Assembly: GCA_025058985.1 (NCBI GenBank)
Contig: JANXEB010000085.1
Span: 1 to 28,697 of the forward strand
DNA length: 28,697 nucleotides
Direction of reading: 5' to 3'
Origin: Candidatus Aenigmatarchaeota archaeon
GTDB taxonomy: Archaea > Aenigmatarchaeota > Aenigmatarchaeia > CG10238-14 > SpSt-28
Shown here: piece after piece, positions 1-5,827 of the stretch
Layout: the number at the start of each line of letters is the position of its first letter
Numbering within the stretch: position 1 is the stretch's first letter
The notes under the pieces: generated by a model
What the model saw: the letters and a program-made list of their open reading frames with translations, nothing else
Told to the model about the DNA's origin: nothing
Databases searched by the model: none
Translations under genes and position numbers: made by a program

Positions 1-609
1 TTTTATAGTTTCATCTCTTTTTATAAAGTTTATTAAATCATCTATTGAAAAAGTTTGCATTTTTTTACTAACTTCATTATAAGCTTTTTCAAAAATTATT
101 GCCATTTCATCAGTTCTTTTTAATCCAAAAGTTTGTATCCATTCTTCTACACTAACTTCATTAGGTGCTATTGTTATTAGACCATCTATTTCTATTCCAG
201 CTTTTTCATAAGCTTCTTTTAATAAATGAGGAACAAAAACTCTAACTTTAAAACTTTTTGGTTCTAAGTTCCATTTTTTTAACAGTTCTTCTTGTTGTTT
301 ATTCGGATATTTCATACTCCAGTAAATTCCCATTGGATCTATTATAACAAATGAAGCTTTATTTCTATATTTATCTGGCAAAGAAAGAAATTCCTCTATT
401 ATTACTCCAGCAGAATAACTTTTTCCACTCCCTCTTTTGCCAGCTATTAGTATAACATGTGGCTTAATTAAGTCTATTAAAACTTTAGTCGTTAAATGAG
501 CATCTTCACCACTACCAACAATGTGTTTTCCCAAATAACCAGTTCCTTCTTTTCCATATTTTAACAAATCTTCCTTTATTCTACCAACTATGGTTTCATG
601 GATAACCAT
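1..609 (-). CDS. HerA-like (DUF87) P-loop ATPase, C-terminus cut by window edge
   Basis: 203 residues are visible, open to the left window edge, so the C-terminal part is missing. A Walker A loop GKRGSGKS lies at residues 57-64 after a hydrophobic strand (HVILIA), and a strand followed by Asp (FVIIDPMGIYW, Asp91) matches the 'DPxGxY' element that follows the P-loop in HerA/DUF87 ATPases. The N-terminal stretch with GYLGKHIVG resembles the small beta-barrel that precedes the ATPase core in HerA. HerA proteins are hexameric DNA-translocating ATPases that act with NurA nuclease in end resection; related DUF87 ATPases have other roles, and no nurA gene is next to this one. The start codon shares one base (TAATG) with the stop of the upstream kinase gene, so the two are co-transcribed. 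Family assignment is fairly safe; true HerA versus a paralogue is not decided. Confidence 0.8.
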   Translation of the reverse strand, partial: MVIHETIVGRIKEDLLKYGKEGTGYLGKHIVGSGEDAHLTTKVLIDLIKPHVILIAGKRGSGKSYSAGVIIEEFLSLPDKYRNKASFVIIDPMGIYWSMKYPNKQQEELLKKWNLEPKSFKVRVFVPHLLKEAYEKAGIEIDGLITIAPNEVSVEEWIQTFGLKRTDEMAIIFEKAYNEVSKKMQTFSIDDLINFIKRDETIK

Positions 610-1094
610 TATAACTTATAACCAATTTTTCTCAAAAATTCTTTTCTCTCTTTTTTATTTTCGTTATTTTCGATTCCTTTAATACTACTACCGTCTATAA
701 CACCAATTATTCCTCTATTTTTTTCTTCATCTTCAATAACAACTATTTTTAATGGATTTGCTGTTGCACAAAAAATATTTACTATTTCAGGCACTTCTTT
801 TAGTCTTGGTAATATATTTATTGGATATGCGTTTCTTATGTAAATATAAAGAGTATGCCCGGCAGCGACTTTTTGAGCAGTTTCTATTGCTGTATTGAGT
901 AATTCTTCATCATTACCTTCATATCTTACTAAGCATTTTCCACTAGCTTCATTGAAGGCAATTCCATACTTTATATTTGGTACACAATTAACTAAGCACT
1001 CTACAACATCTTCGACAGTTTTTATAAAGTGAGATTGAGCAACTATAATGTTAGCATTTTCAGGAATTTTTATACTAATGATTTCTATTTTCAT
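609..1094 (-). CDS. Adenosine-specific kinase (PF04008/DUF355 family)
   Basis: 161 residues, the full usual length of this compact family. Recognised by its collinear conserved blocks: AQSHFIKTVEDVVECLV, FNEASGKCLVRYEGNDEEL, AGHTLYIYIRNAYPIN, IFCATANP, the GVIDGSS turn and the LRKIGYKL end. Members bind adenosine and are annotated as adenosine-specific kinases; the physiological reaction is poorly defined, so the name is a family label. The ATG at 1094 is supported by a TATA-like box (minus strand, 1124-1116) centred about 26 bp upstream, which suggests a leaderless mRNA. It is the first gene of a two-gene unit with the HerA-like ATPase. Nothing in the sequence looks truncated or degenerate. 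Confidence 0.88.
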   Translation of the reverse strand: MKIEIISIKIPENANIIVAQSHFIKTVEDVVECLVNCVPNIKYGIAFNEASGKCLVRYEGNDEELLNTAIETAQKVAAGHTLYIYIRNAYPINILPRLKEVPEIVNIFCATANPLKIVVIEDEEKNRGIIGVIDGSSIKGIENNENKKERKEFLRKIGYKL

Positions 1095-1125
1095 AATTAT
1101 TTATTTTAGGTCAAATTTTTTATAT
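1095..1125. promoter_or_regulatory. 31-bp divergent promoter region: kinase gene / tRNA-Phe
   Basis: The only non-coding bases between the kinase start codon (1094) and the tRNA-Phe 5' end (1126). On the minus strand TATAAAAAA (1124-1116) is centred about 26 bp upstream of the kinase ATG. On the plus strand an AT-rich TATTTATTT-like box (about 1099-1107) lies about 24 bp upstream of the mature tRNA 5' end. Each box sits beside the opposite transcript's first base, consistent with overlapping archaeal promoters and leaderless starts. Position-based inference. Confidence 0.55.
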
Positions 1126-1199
1126 GGGGGTGTAGCTCAACCCGGGAGAGCGACCGGCTGAAGACCGGTGAGTTGTGGGTTCAAATCCCACCACCCCCA
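1126..1199 (+). tRNA. tRNA-Phe (anticodon GAA)
   Basis: Complete cloverleaf. Acceptor stem GGGGGTG (1126-1132) pairs with CACCCCC (1192-1198), with discriminator A1199. The D stem is GCTC/GAGC with a CCCGGGA-containing loop; the anticodon stem ACCGG/CCGGT encloses loop CTGAAGA, giving anticodon GAA; the variable loop has 5 nt; the T stem GTGGG/CCCAC encloses TTCAAAT. There is no intron and no encoded CCA. Its last 19 bases lie on the opposite strand from the 3' end of the diphthine synthase gene. Confidence 0.97.
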
Positions 1200-1903
1200 A
1201 TTTCTATTGCTTCTTTTTCTGTAAAATGCAGATCTTCAGATGGTATGACAATAGAGATTGATTTATTTTCTATTCTAATTTTTTTTAATAATTCTTTTGT
1301 TCCAACAAATATTTTTTCATCATCACAACCAACATTGACTAAAACAAAAAATTTTTCATCTCCTTTTATACATTCTAGCTTTTCTAGGATTTCAATAGCT
1401 TCTTTTAAGTTAAGATCTAAATCTAGTATACACAATGTATGTAGTTTATTTTTTTTGTTTTCTATAATAAAATTTTTTATTGATTGAGCTTCAAATTTCT
1501 TATGCAGAGAAACTATTCTACCAAATTTTTGTATATGTAAACCTGTTTTTGCAACGGCCGATACTATTGAAGAGTTATGTATGATTTTATATTTAACATT
1601 ATTTTTTCTACATTCTAGAATTAGTGAAAAATGGGTTGTTAAAACTAGCGGATCACCTTGTATTAATATCATTATATTTTTTTCTTTAGCTTTCTCGATT
1701 ATTTCTTTACATCTTTCTTCTAAAAAACTTCTATCAACTTTGGTTATTTTTTTGTTTAAAGTTTTTTCTAATTTTTCTATATCACCTTTCCAAATGCCAG
1801 TATAATCTTCAATATATATTTCATCACATTTTTTCGATTCTTCTATTAATCTAAGATTAATATCAAGTTCATCACATAAACCTAAACCAGCTAATATTAA
1901 CAT
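1181..1903 (-). CDS. dphB: Diphthine synthase (Dph5/DphB)
   Basis: 240 residues. A SAM-dependent methyltransferase of the tetrapyrrole-methylase fold that trimethylates the diphthamide precursor on elongation factor 2. Diagnostic blocks: N-terminal MLILAGLGLCDELDIN, EIYIEDYTG, the GDPLVLTTHFSL motif, IIHNSSIVSAVAKTGLHIQKFG and HTLCILDLDLNLKEAIEIL. Length is normal for archaeal members. The start at 1903 overlaps the end of the RNase P p29 gene by 7 bp, so the pair is translated from one mRNA. The last residues (EIGGGGI) and the TGA stop are antisense to the acceptor/T-arm 3' half of tRNA-Phe, so the C-terminus is dictated by the tRNA's complement. No sign of frameshift. Confidence 0.93.
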   Translation of the reverse strand: MLILAGLGLCDELDINLRLIEESKKCDEIYIEDYTGIWKGDIEKLEKTLNKKITKVDRSFLEERCKEIIEKAKEKNIMILIQGDPLVLTTHFSLILECRKNNVKYKIIHNSSIVSAVAKTGLHIQKFGRIVSLHKKFEAQSIKNFIIENKKNKLHTLCILDLDLNLKEAIEILEKLECIKGDEKFFVLVNVGCDDEKIFVGTKELLKKIRIENKSISIVIPSEDLHFTEKEAIEIGGGGI

Positions 1904-2178
1904 GGTAACTTCTTTTTTACTCTATCTGCTGGTCTACCAATTAATAATTTTCCATCAACTTTGACTTTATATCCTTTAAATTCAAAAATAAACCAACAGT
2001 TCCCCTTATAGATTTTCTTTATTCCTTTTTTCGTTTGGATTATTAACATACTATATGTTTCGTCTATAACAACACCTTTCAAACCTTCTTGGTATTTATT
2101 TTTAGATTTATATACCAAAACTTTTAAGCCAATTAGCTCATGTCTAACAATTTCTTTTAATTTTGTCAATTCTTGCAC
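1897..2178 (-). CDS. rnp1: Ribonuclease P protein component 1 (Rpp29/Pop4 family)
   Basis: 93 residues. Archaeal p29 is an Sm-like beta-barrel subunit that, with p21, stabilises the RNase P RNA specificity domain during tRNA 5' maturation. Family blocks: IVRHELIGLKV near the N-terminus, EGLKGVVIDETYSMLII, and the C-terminal KVDGKLLIGRPADRVKKK. The start is GTG (2178-2176); no nearer in-frame ATG keeps the conserved N-terminal helix, and a TATA-like AAATTAAATT box lies about 25 bp upstream. It overlaps dphB by 7 bp. Its presence implies a working RNase P, unlike Nanoarchaeum equitans, which lacks the enzyme. Confidence 0.9.
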   Translation of the reverse strand: MQELTKLKEIVRHELIGLKVLVYKSKNKYQEGLKGVVIDETYSMLIIQTKKGIKKIYKGNCWFIFEFKGYKVKVDGKLLIGRPADRVKKKLPC

Positions 2179-2209
2179 AATATATTTCTTCTAGCAATAA
2201 TTTAATTTA
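2179..2209. promoter_or_regulatory. 31-bp divergent promoter region: rnp1-dphB / coiled-coil gene
   Basis: Two GTG start codons face away from each other across 31 bp. AATATATTT (2179-2187) is centred about 26 bp upstream of the plus-strand GTG at 2210. On the minus strand, AAATTAAATT (around 2207-2198) is about 25 bp upstream of the GTG at 2178. No Shine-Dalgarno-like sequence is present on either side, so both mRNAs are probably leaderless. Confidence 0.55.
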
Positions 2210-3631
2210 GTGACGAACAACGAAGAATATAAAGAACAGTTAGAAAGATTGGAAAATTTGATACTTATTGAGCAGGCTGGATTGGTTAGCTTAGAAAAGT
2301 TTTTCAGAGAACTTTCAGAGAAAATAGATCCAGTGAAGTTAAAAGAGGAGATCGAGAAGATTGAAAGTATACACAGTAGTTTAAAAATATCAATAGAAAA
2401 AGTTAGCTTGTTAGAAAAAGAGTTATCTGAAGCTTTACTGAAGTTTAACATAGGGATTTCGGATTTAGAAAAAAACATAACTGCTGCTAGAGATGTTGCG
2501 ATAAAGATGGCGATAGAAGGATCAAAAAAAGTTTTTGAAGAAGAAAAAATGAAGATTTTAGAAATGGTCGGAAAAGTAATAGATGAGAGACTAATTGATA
2601 TAAGAAATCTTGAGTCCAAGTTTCTCGAATATAAAAACTTAGTAGATGTTTCTTTATCTGCTTTACAAACTAAACTTAAAGAGATAGAAACTATTCCAAA
2701 AAGTTTAACGTCTACTCTAGAAGAGATGGTTGGGATAAAAAAGGATATAGAAAAAACATTTAGTTTAATTAATAATTTGGAAAGAAAACTTTCATCTGTT
2801 GAAGAAGTAGAGAAGTTAAAGAGCAAGATTGATGATTTAAATAGAGCACTTTCGTTAGTAGAGAGAAACAAAGAGCAATTAATTATACTTTCTAGAGGAA
2901 TTGAGATGAATAAAATGGAGTTGAATAAAGTTAAAAACAATTTGGAGAGTTTTATTCGTTATTATGAGGAAAAGTTACTAAAGTTTAATGAAGTGATTTC
3001 TAAGCTTAATATAGATGAGCTAGTAAAAAAGCTTGATTTAGAATCTTTAAAGAAAGATATTATGGATGTTAAATCAAATATAGAGAAAACATTCGAGTAT
3101 ATTTCTCAACATAAAAAAGATATTGTTTCTCTTTTCGATGAAATAAATTCTGTTAAATCAATTTTTTCAACATTGGAAGAAATGAAGAAAAAAATGTTAG
3201 AGAACGAAGCTACTGTGTTTAATGTTAGCGATAAATTAAAAATAATTGAAACTGATGTAAAGTTTTTAAAGGAAAACATTTCAACTTTAAATATAAATAT
3301 AGATGAAATAAAAACAAAGATATTAGCTACAGAAAACGCATTAATTTCTATTAATGAAGATTTTGAAAATTTTAAAACATCTATAAAAGAGCTTGATGTA
3401 AAAAGAGTAGAGTACTTAAAAAACACTGTTTTAGCTTTGGAAACAGCGCTGTCTTCTCAAAAAAAGAATATTGAAGAACTAAGTAAAAGTATTTCAGAAT
3501 TAAATGAGTTAAAAAATAAATTTAATATACTTGAGACAAAATTTTTAAAGTTAGAAGCTAAGATAAAAGAGTTAGAAGAAAGAAGAAAAAGAATAGTACA
3601 AGAACAAAGAAGATATGTTATTATAGAATAG
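2210..3631 (+). CDS. Long coiled-coil protein of unknown function
   Basis: 473 residues, almost entirely heptad-like helix rich in Leu, Ile, Lys and Glu from about residue 5 to 460, with no transmembrane segment, no signal peptide, no Walker motif and no recognisable head domain. It ends in a basic cluster (ERRKRIVQEQRRY). I do not recognise a family; resemblance to SMC/Rad50 rods is only that of coiled coils in general, since the ATPase ends are absent. The GTG start at 2210 is the first codon after the divergent promoter. The 3' end overlaps the convergent methylthiotransferase gene by 11 bp. Possible roles are a cytoskeletal or chromosome-associated filament, or a scaffold; the sequence does not decide. 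Confidence 0.75.
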   Translation: MTNNEEYKEQLERLENLILIEQAGLVSLEKFFRELSEKIDPVKLKEEIEKIESIHSSLKISIEKVSLLEKELSEALLKFNIGISDLEKNITAARDVAIKMAIEGSKKVFEEEKMKILEMVGKVIDERLIDIRNLESKFLEYKNLVDVSLSALQTKLKEIETIPKSLTSTLEEMVGIKKDIEKTFSLINNLERKLSSVEEVEKLKSKIDDLNRALSLVERNKEQLIILSRGIEMNKMELNKVKNNLESFIRYYEEKLLKFNEVISKLNIDELVKKLDLESLKKDIMDVKSNIEKTFEYISQHKKDIVSLFDEINSVKSIFSTLEEMKKKMLENEATVFNVSDKLKIIETDVKFLKENISTLNINIDEIKTKILATENALISINEDFENFKTSIKELDVKRVEYLKNTVLALETALSSQKKNIEELSKSISELNELKNKFNILETKFLKLEAKIKELEERRKRIVQEQRRYVIIE

Positions 3632-4889
3632 AACCAATCAAATAAGTTTCTGTACAATCAAAAACTTCTACATTAATGAATTTTCCCAATATATTGTTAT
3701 TACTTTTTAAAACAATTGGTTTGTAACAATAATTTCTTCCAACAAAACTATTGTTTTTTCCTATTTCATCAACAATGCAAATGCCTTTCCATCCGATCCA
3801 TTTTTTGTTTTCTTTCAAGCTAATTTTTTTAACTATTTTTGTAAGTTTTTTGCTTCTTTTTTTTGCTATTTCTGTATTCAATGGAGTTAATTTATAGCTT
3901 TCTGTTCCTTTTCTTTTCGAAAATCTAGAAATATTAACTACTGCTGGTTTTATTTTCTTTATATATTTAATAGTTTCTTTGAAATCTTTTTCTGTTTCTG
4001 TTGGATAAGCAACTATTATATCAGTTTCTATTGTTATTTCTTTTATTCTTTTTCTGAAAAATTTAATGTATTTGAAAAAATCTTCTCTACTATAACCTCT
4101 TTTCATATCTTTTAAAACCTTATTACTAAACGATTGTGCACATAAATGTAAAAATTTGAATATTTTTTCGTTTTCAAAAGTTTCTACAAGCTTTTCTATT
4201 TCACTTGTTTTTAAATTCAATGGATTCATCATACCAACTCTTATAAAATATTTCCCTTCAATTTTTACTAGAGAATTTAATAAATCTGCTAAGCTTATTT
4301 TTAGATCTTTACCGTATGCACTACAATCTTCTGACGTTAACCAAAATTCCATTTTATTATTTTCTAATCCATTTATTAAACAATCCCTTATATCATCTGG
4401 TCTATAACTATATAACTTACCTCTTGATAATTTTGTGGCACAGAAAGTACAATTTGATAAGCAACCTTCTGATATTTTTATTATATCTATTACTTCATTA
4501 AAACTAAGTTTTGGTAACTTTAGCTTATTTATATTATTTGTAGAGAAAAACTCAATTCTATTACCAATTTTTATAGCATCTACTATTTTATCTATACTTT
4601 TCGTATCTATTATAGCATGGTAATTTGGGATAGTTTTTTTAATTCTTTCTAAGTTTATTTTTGGTAAACAACCAGCTATTATAACTTTTTTATTATTTTT
4701 GCTTAACTTGCTTAAATAACTAATTATTTTTTCTTCTGTTGTAGATTTAACAGCACAAGTATTAACTATTATAAGATCAGCATTTTCATTATTAGTAATT
4801 TTAAATCCATTCTTAGCTAACAAACCAGCCATTATTTCACTATCAAATTTATTGGAGGTACAACCATATGTTTTTATATATACATCCAT
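3621..4889 (-). CDS. tRNA N6-threonylcarbamoyladenosine (t6A37) methylthiotransferase, MiaB/CDKAL1 family
   Basis: 422 residues, full length for the archaeal/eukaryotic e-MtaB group, which converts t6A37 to ms2t6A in tRNA. The N-terminal UPF0004 domain carries the three cysteines for the auxiliary 4Fe-4S cluster: C10 (YIKTYGCTSN), C45 (VNTCAVKS) and C74 (AGCLPK). The radical-SAM CxxxCxxC motif is at C143, C147 and C150 (EGCLSNCTFCATK). A basic C-terminal region from about residue 365 matches the TRAM RNA-binding domain. Assigned to the t6A-modifying group rather than bacterial MiaB on the overall archaeal-type sequence; bacterial-type specificity cannot be excluded. The start at 4889 is supported by a minus-strand AAATATAT box 26 bp upstream. 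Confidence 0.88.
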   Translation of the reverse strand: MDVYIKTYGCTSNKFDSEIMAGLLAKNGFKITNNENADLIIVNTCAVKSTTEEKIISYLSKLSKNNKKVIIAGCLPKINLERIKKTIPNYHAIIDTKSIDKIVDAIKIGNRIEFFSTNNINKLKLPKLSFNEVIDIIKISEGCLSNCTFCATKLSRGKLYSYRPDDIRDCLINGLENNKMEFWLTSEDCSAYGKDLKISLADLLNSLVKIEGKYFIRVGMMNPLNLKTSEIEKLVETFENEKIFKFLHLCAQSFSNKVLKDMKRGYSREDFFKYIKFFRKRIKEITIETDIIVAYPTETEKDFKETIKYIKKIKPAVVNISRFSKRKGTESYKLTPLNTEIAKKRSKKLTKIVKKISLKENKKWIGWKGICIVDEIGKNNSFVGRNYCYKPIVLKSNNNILGKFINVEVFDCTETYLIGSIL

Positions 4890-4922
4890 TTCAAATAAAA
4901 ATTTTTCTGCATATATTTATTA
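4890..4922. promoter_or_regulatory. 33-bp divergent promoter region: methylthiotransferase / rpoK
   Basis: On the minus strand, AATAAATATAT (4921-4911) is centred about 26 bp upstream of the ATG at 4889. On the plus strand, AAATAAAAAT (4893-4902) is about 25 bp upstream of the rpoK ATG at 4923. Same geometry as the other divergent gaps in this window. Confidence 0.55.
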
Positions 4923-5165
4923 ATGGAAATTTTGACAAGATACGAGGTAGCAAGAATAATTTCTGCTAGGGCAATGCAAATTTCTTTAGGAGCACCTTAT
5001 TTTGTTAAAGTTCAAGAATTTAATGCGTCAAAAATAGCGAAAGAAGAGTTTAAGAAAAAACTTATACCAATGACTGTAAGAAGAACTCTACCAAATGGCG
5101 AACAAATAGTAGTTGATATAAAAAAAGCTATTGATAATTATCTATCAGTTTGGGGAGAAATTTAA
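4923..5165 (+). CDS. rpoK: DNA-directed RNA polymerase subunit K (RPB6 homologue)
   Basis: 80 residues. Subunit K is a small assembly subunit of archaeal RNA polymerase, equivalent to the C-terminal core of eukaryotic RPB6 and to bacterial omega. Diagnostic blocks: LTRYEVARIISARAMQISLG, APYFV, SKIAKEEFKKKLIPM and TVRRTLPNGEQ, in the usual order. It lacks the acidic N-terminal extension of RPB6, as is normal in Archaea. tRNA-Ala begins only 5 bp after the stop, so rpoK and the tRNA probably share a transcript, although an AT-rich box near 5133-5142 inside rpoK could serve the tRNA. Confidence 0.95.
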   Translation: MEILTRYEVARIISARAMQISLGAPYFVKVQEFNASKIAKEEFKKKLIPMTVRRTLPNGEQIVVDIKKAIDNYLSVWGEI

Positions 5166-5170
5166 TTTAA

Positions 5171-5242
5171 GGGCCGGTAGATCAATGGTAGATCGCCGCC
5201 ATGGCAAGGCGGAGGCTCCGGGTTCGAATCCCGGCCGGTCCA
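5171..5242 (+). tRNA. tRNA-Ala (anticodon GGC)
   Basis: Acceptor GGGCCGG (5171-5177) pairs with CCGGTCC (5235-5241) and includes the G3:U70 wobble pair (5173:5239) that marks alanine tRNAs. The D stem is GATC/GATC; the anticodon stem CCGCC/GGCGG encloses loop ATGGCAA, giving anticodon GGC; the T stem CCGGG/CCCGG encloses TTCGAAT; the discriminator is A5242. No intron and no encoded CCA. The next base, 5243, is already the stop codon of a convergent gene. Confidence 0.96.
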
Positions 5243-5533
5243 TTACGAAAATTCTAATGTAACTCCTTTGAGTTCTTTCACTATTTTTTCTCCTTTTCCG
5301 AAGAAAATATCAGATAGTGAAAATTCGTTTAGAATTAGCTTTACGCTACATAGCTCCTTTTCTTCAGCGTACTCTTTTCTTTCATTTTTACTTTCAATCA
5401 TAACAACTCTTAAAACGTAGTTTTTGAATTTAGTTACCATGCCAATTTTTAAGGTGCCTTCTTTCACATAACATAAAAGAATATTTCCTAAACCAATAAC
5501 ATCTAGAATGTCCTGTACTATTACCTTAGCCAT
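5243..5533 (-). CDS. Small protein resembling the beta-barrel domain 2 of translation GTPases
   Basis: 96 residues. The segment IGLGNILLCYVKEGTLKIGM followed by a strand-rich stretch has the G-x-G...G.v..G.lk.G spacing of domain 2 in EF-Tu, EF1A and IF2-type factors, where it forms a beta-barrel that contacts aminoacyl-tRNA or the ribosome. No GTPase domain is present (no P-loop, no NKxD), so it cannot act as a GTPase alone. This is a fold-level guess from pattern, not a firm family call; treat as hypothetical. The stop codon directly abuts the 3' end of tRNA-Ala on the other strand. The ATG at 5533 faces the PRC-barrel gene across 30 bp. Confidence 0.6.
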   Translation of the reverse strand: MAKVIVQDILDVIGLGNILLCYVKEGTLKIGMVTKFKNYVLRVVMIESKNERKEYAEEKELCSVKLILNEFSLSDIFFGKGEKIVKELKGVTLEFS

Positions 5534-5563
5534 AAATTTATTTTTTAATGTTAAAGTTAAAAT
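5534..5563. promoter_or_regulatory. 30-bp divergent promoter region: small barrel protein / PRC-barrel gene
   Basis: On the plus strand, AAATTTATTTTTT (5534-5546) is roughly 24-28 bp upstream of the ATG at 5564. On the minus strand, ATTTTAAC (5563-5556) is about 26 bp upstream of the ATG at 5533. No ribosome-binding sequence is seen. The TATA matches are weaker than at the other divergent gaps. Confidence 0.45.
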
Positions 5564-5827
5564 ATGCCGGAAAGTAGAGTTAGAGCAGCTGAAGTTATAG
5601 GAAAAGCCATAATAACTGAAGAAAATGGAAGAAAATTTGGTGTAGTAGAAAATGTTGAATTTGTAGTAGAAACAGGAGAGTTGATAAACTTGGTAGTAGG
5701 ACAGCCGAGTAGTTATGTAGCTCAGTTAAATTTAAAAAAGAATGAAAAGGGGAAAATACTAATTCCATTTTCAGCAGTAAAAAGCATAGGAGACTTTGTA
5801 ATAATCAGTGAGTCAGAGCTTTATTAA
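5564..5827 (+). CDS. PRC-barrel domain protein
   Basis: 87 residues forming a single PRC-barrel: AAEVIGKAIIT...GRKFGVVENVEFVVETGELINLVV, then ILIPFSAVKSIGDFVIISE. The same beta-barrel occurs in photosynthetic reaction centre H subunits and in the RNA-processing factor RimM; free-standing archaeal copies are abundant and mostly uncharacterised, with suggested roles in RNA metabolism or division. No membrane segment is present. The 3' end overlaps the convergent topoisomerase gene by 23 bp. The ATG at 5564 has an AT-rich box at the expected distance. Function beyond the domain label cannot be given. Confidence 0.8.
   Translation: MPESRVRAAEVIGKAIITEENGRKFGVVENVEFVVETGELINLVVGQPSSYVAQLNLKKNEKGKILIPFSAVKSIGDFVIISESELY

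Noticed and set aside
1173..1487. Open frame on the plus strand starting inside tRNA-Phe
   Set aside because: Antisense to dphB, begins within a tRNA and shows low-complexity Ser/Phe content.
2191..2940. Long Ser/Phe-rich open frame on the minus strand
   Set aside because: It is the antisense shadow of the Lys/Glu-rich coiled-coil gene; composition mirrors that frame and it has no domain.
5171..5242. Reading the second tRNA as tRNA-Gly(GCC)
   Set aside because: The anticodon stem resembles Gly tRNAs, but loop ATGGCAA gives GGC at positions 34-36, and G3:U70 confirms alanine.
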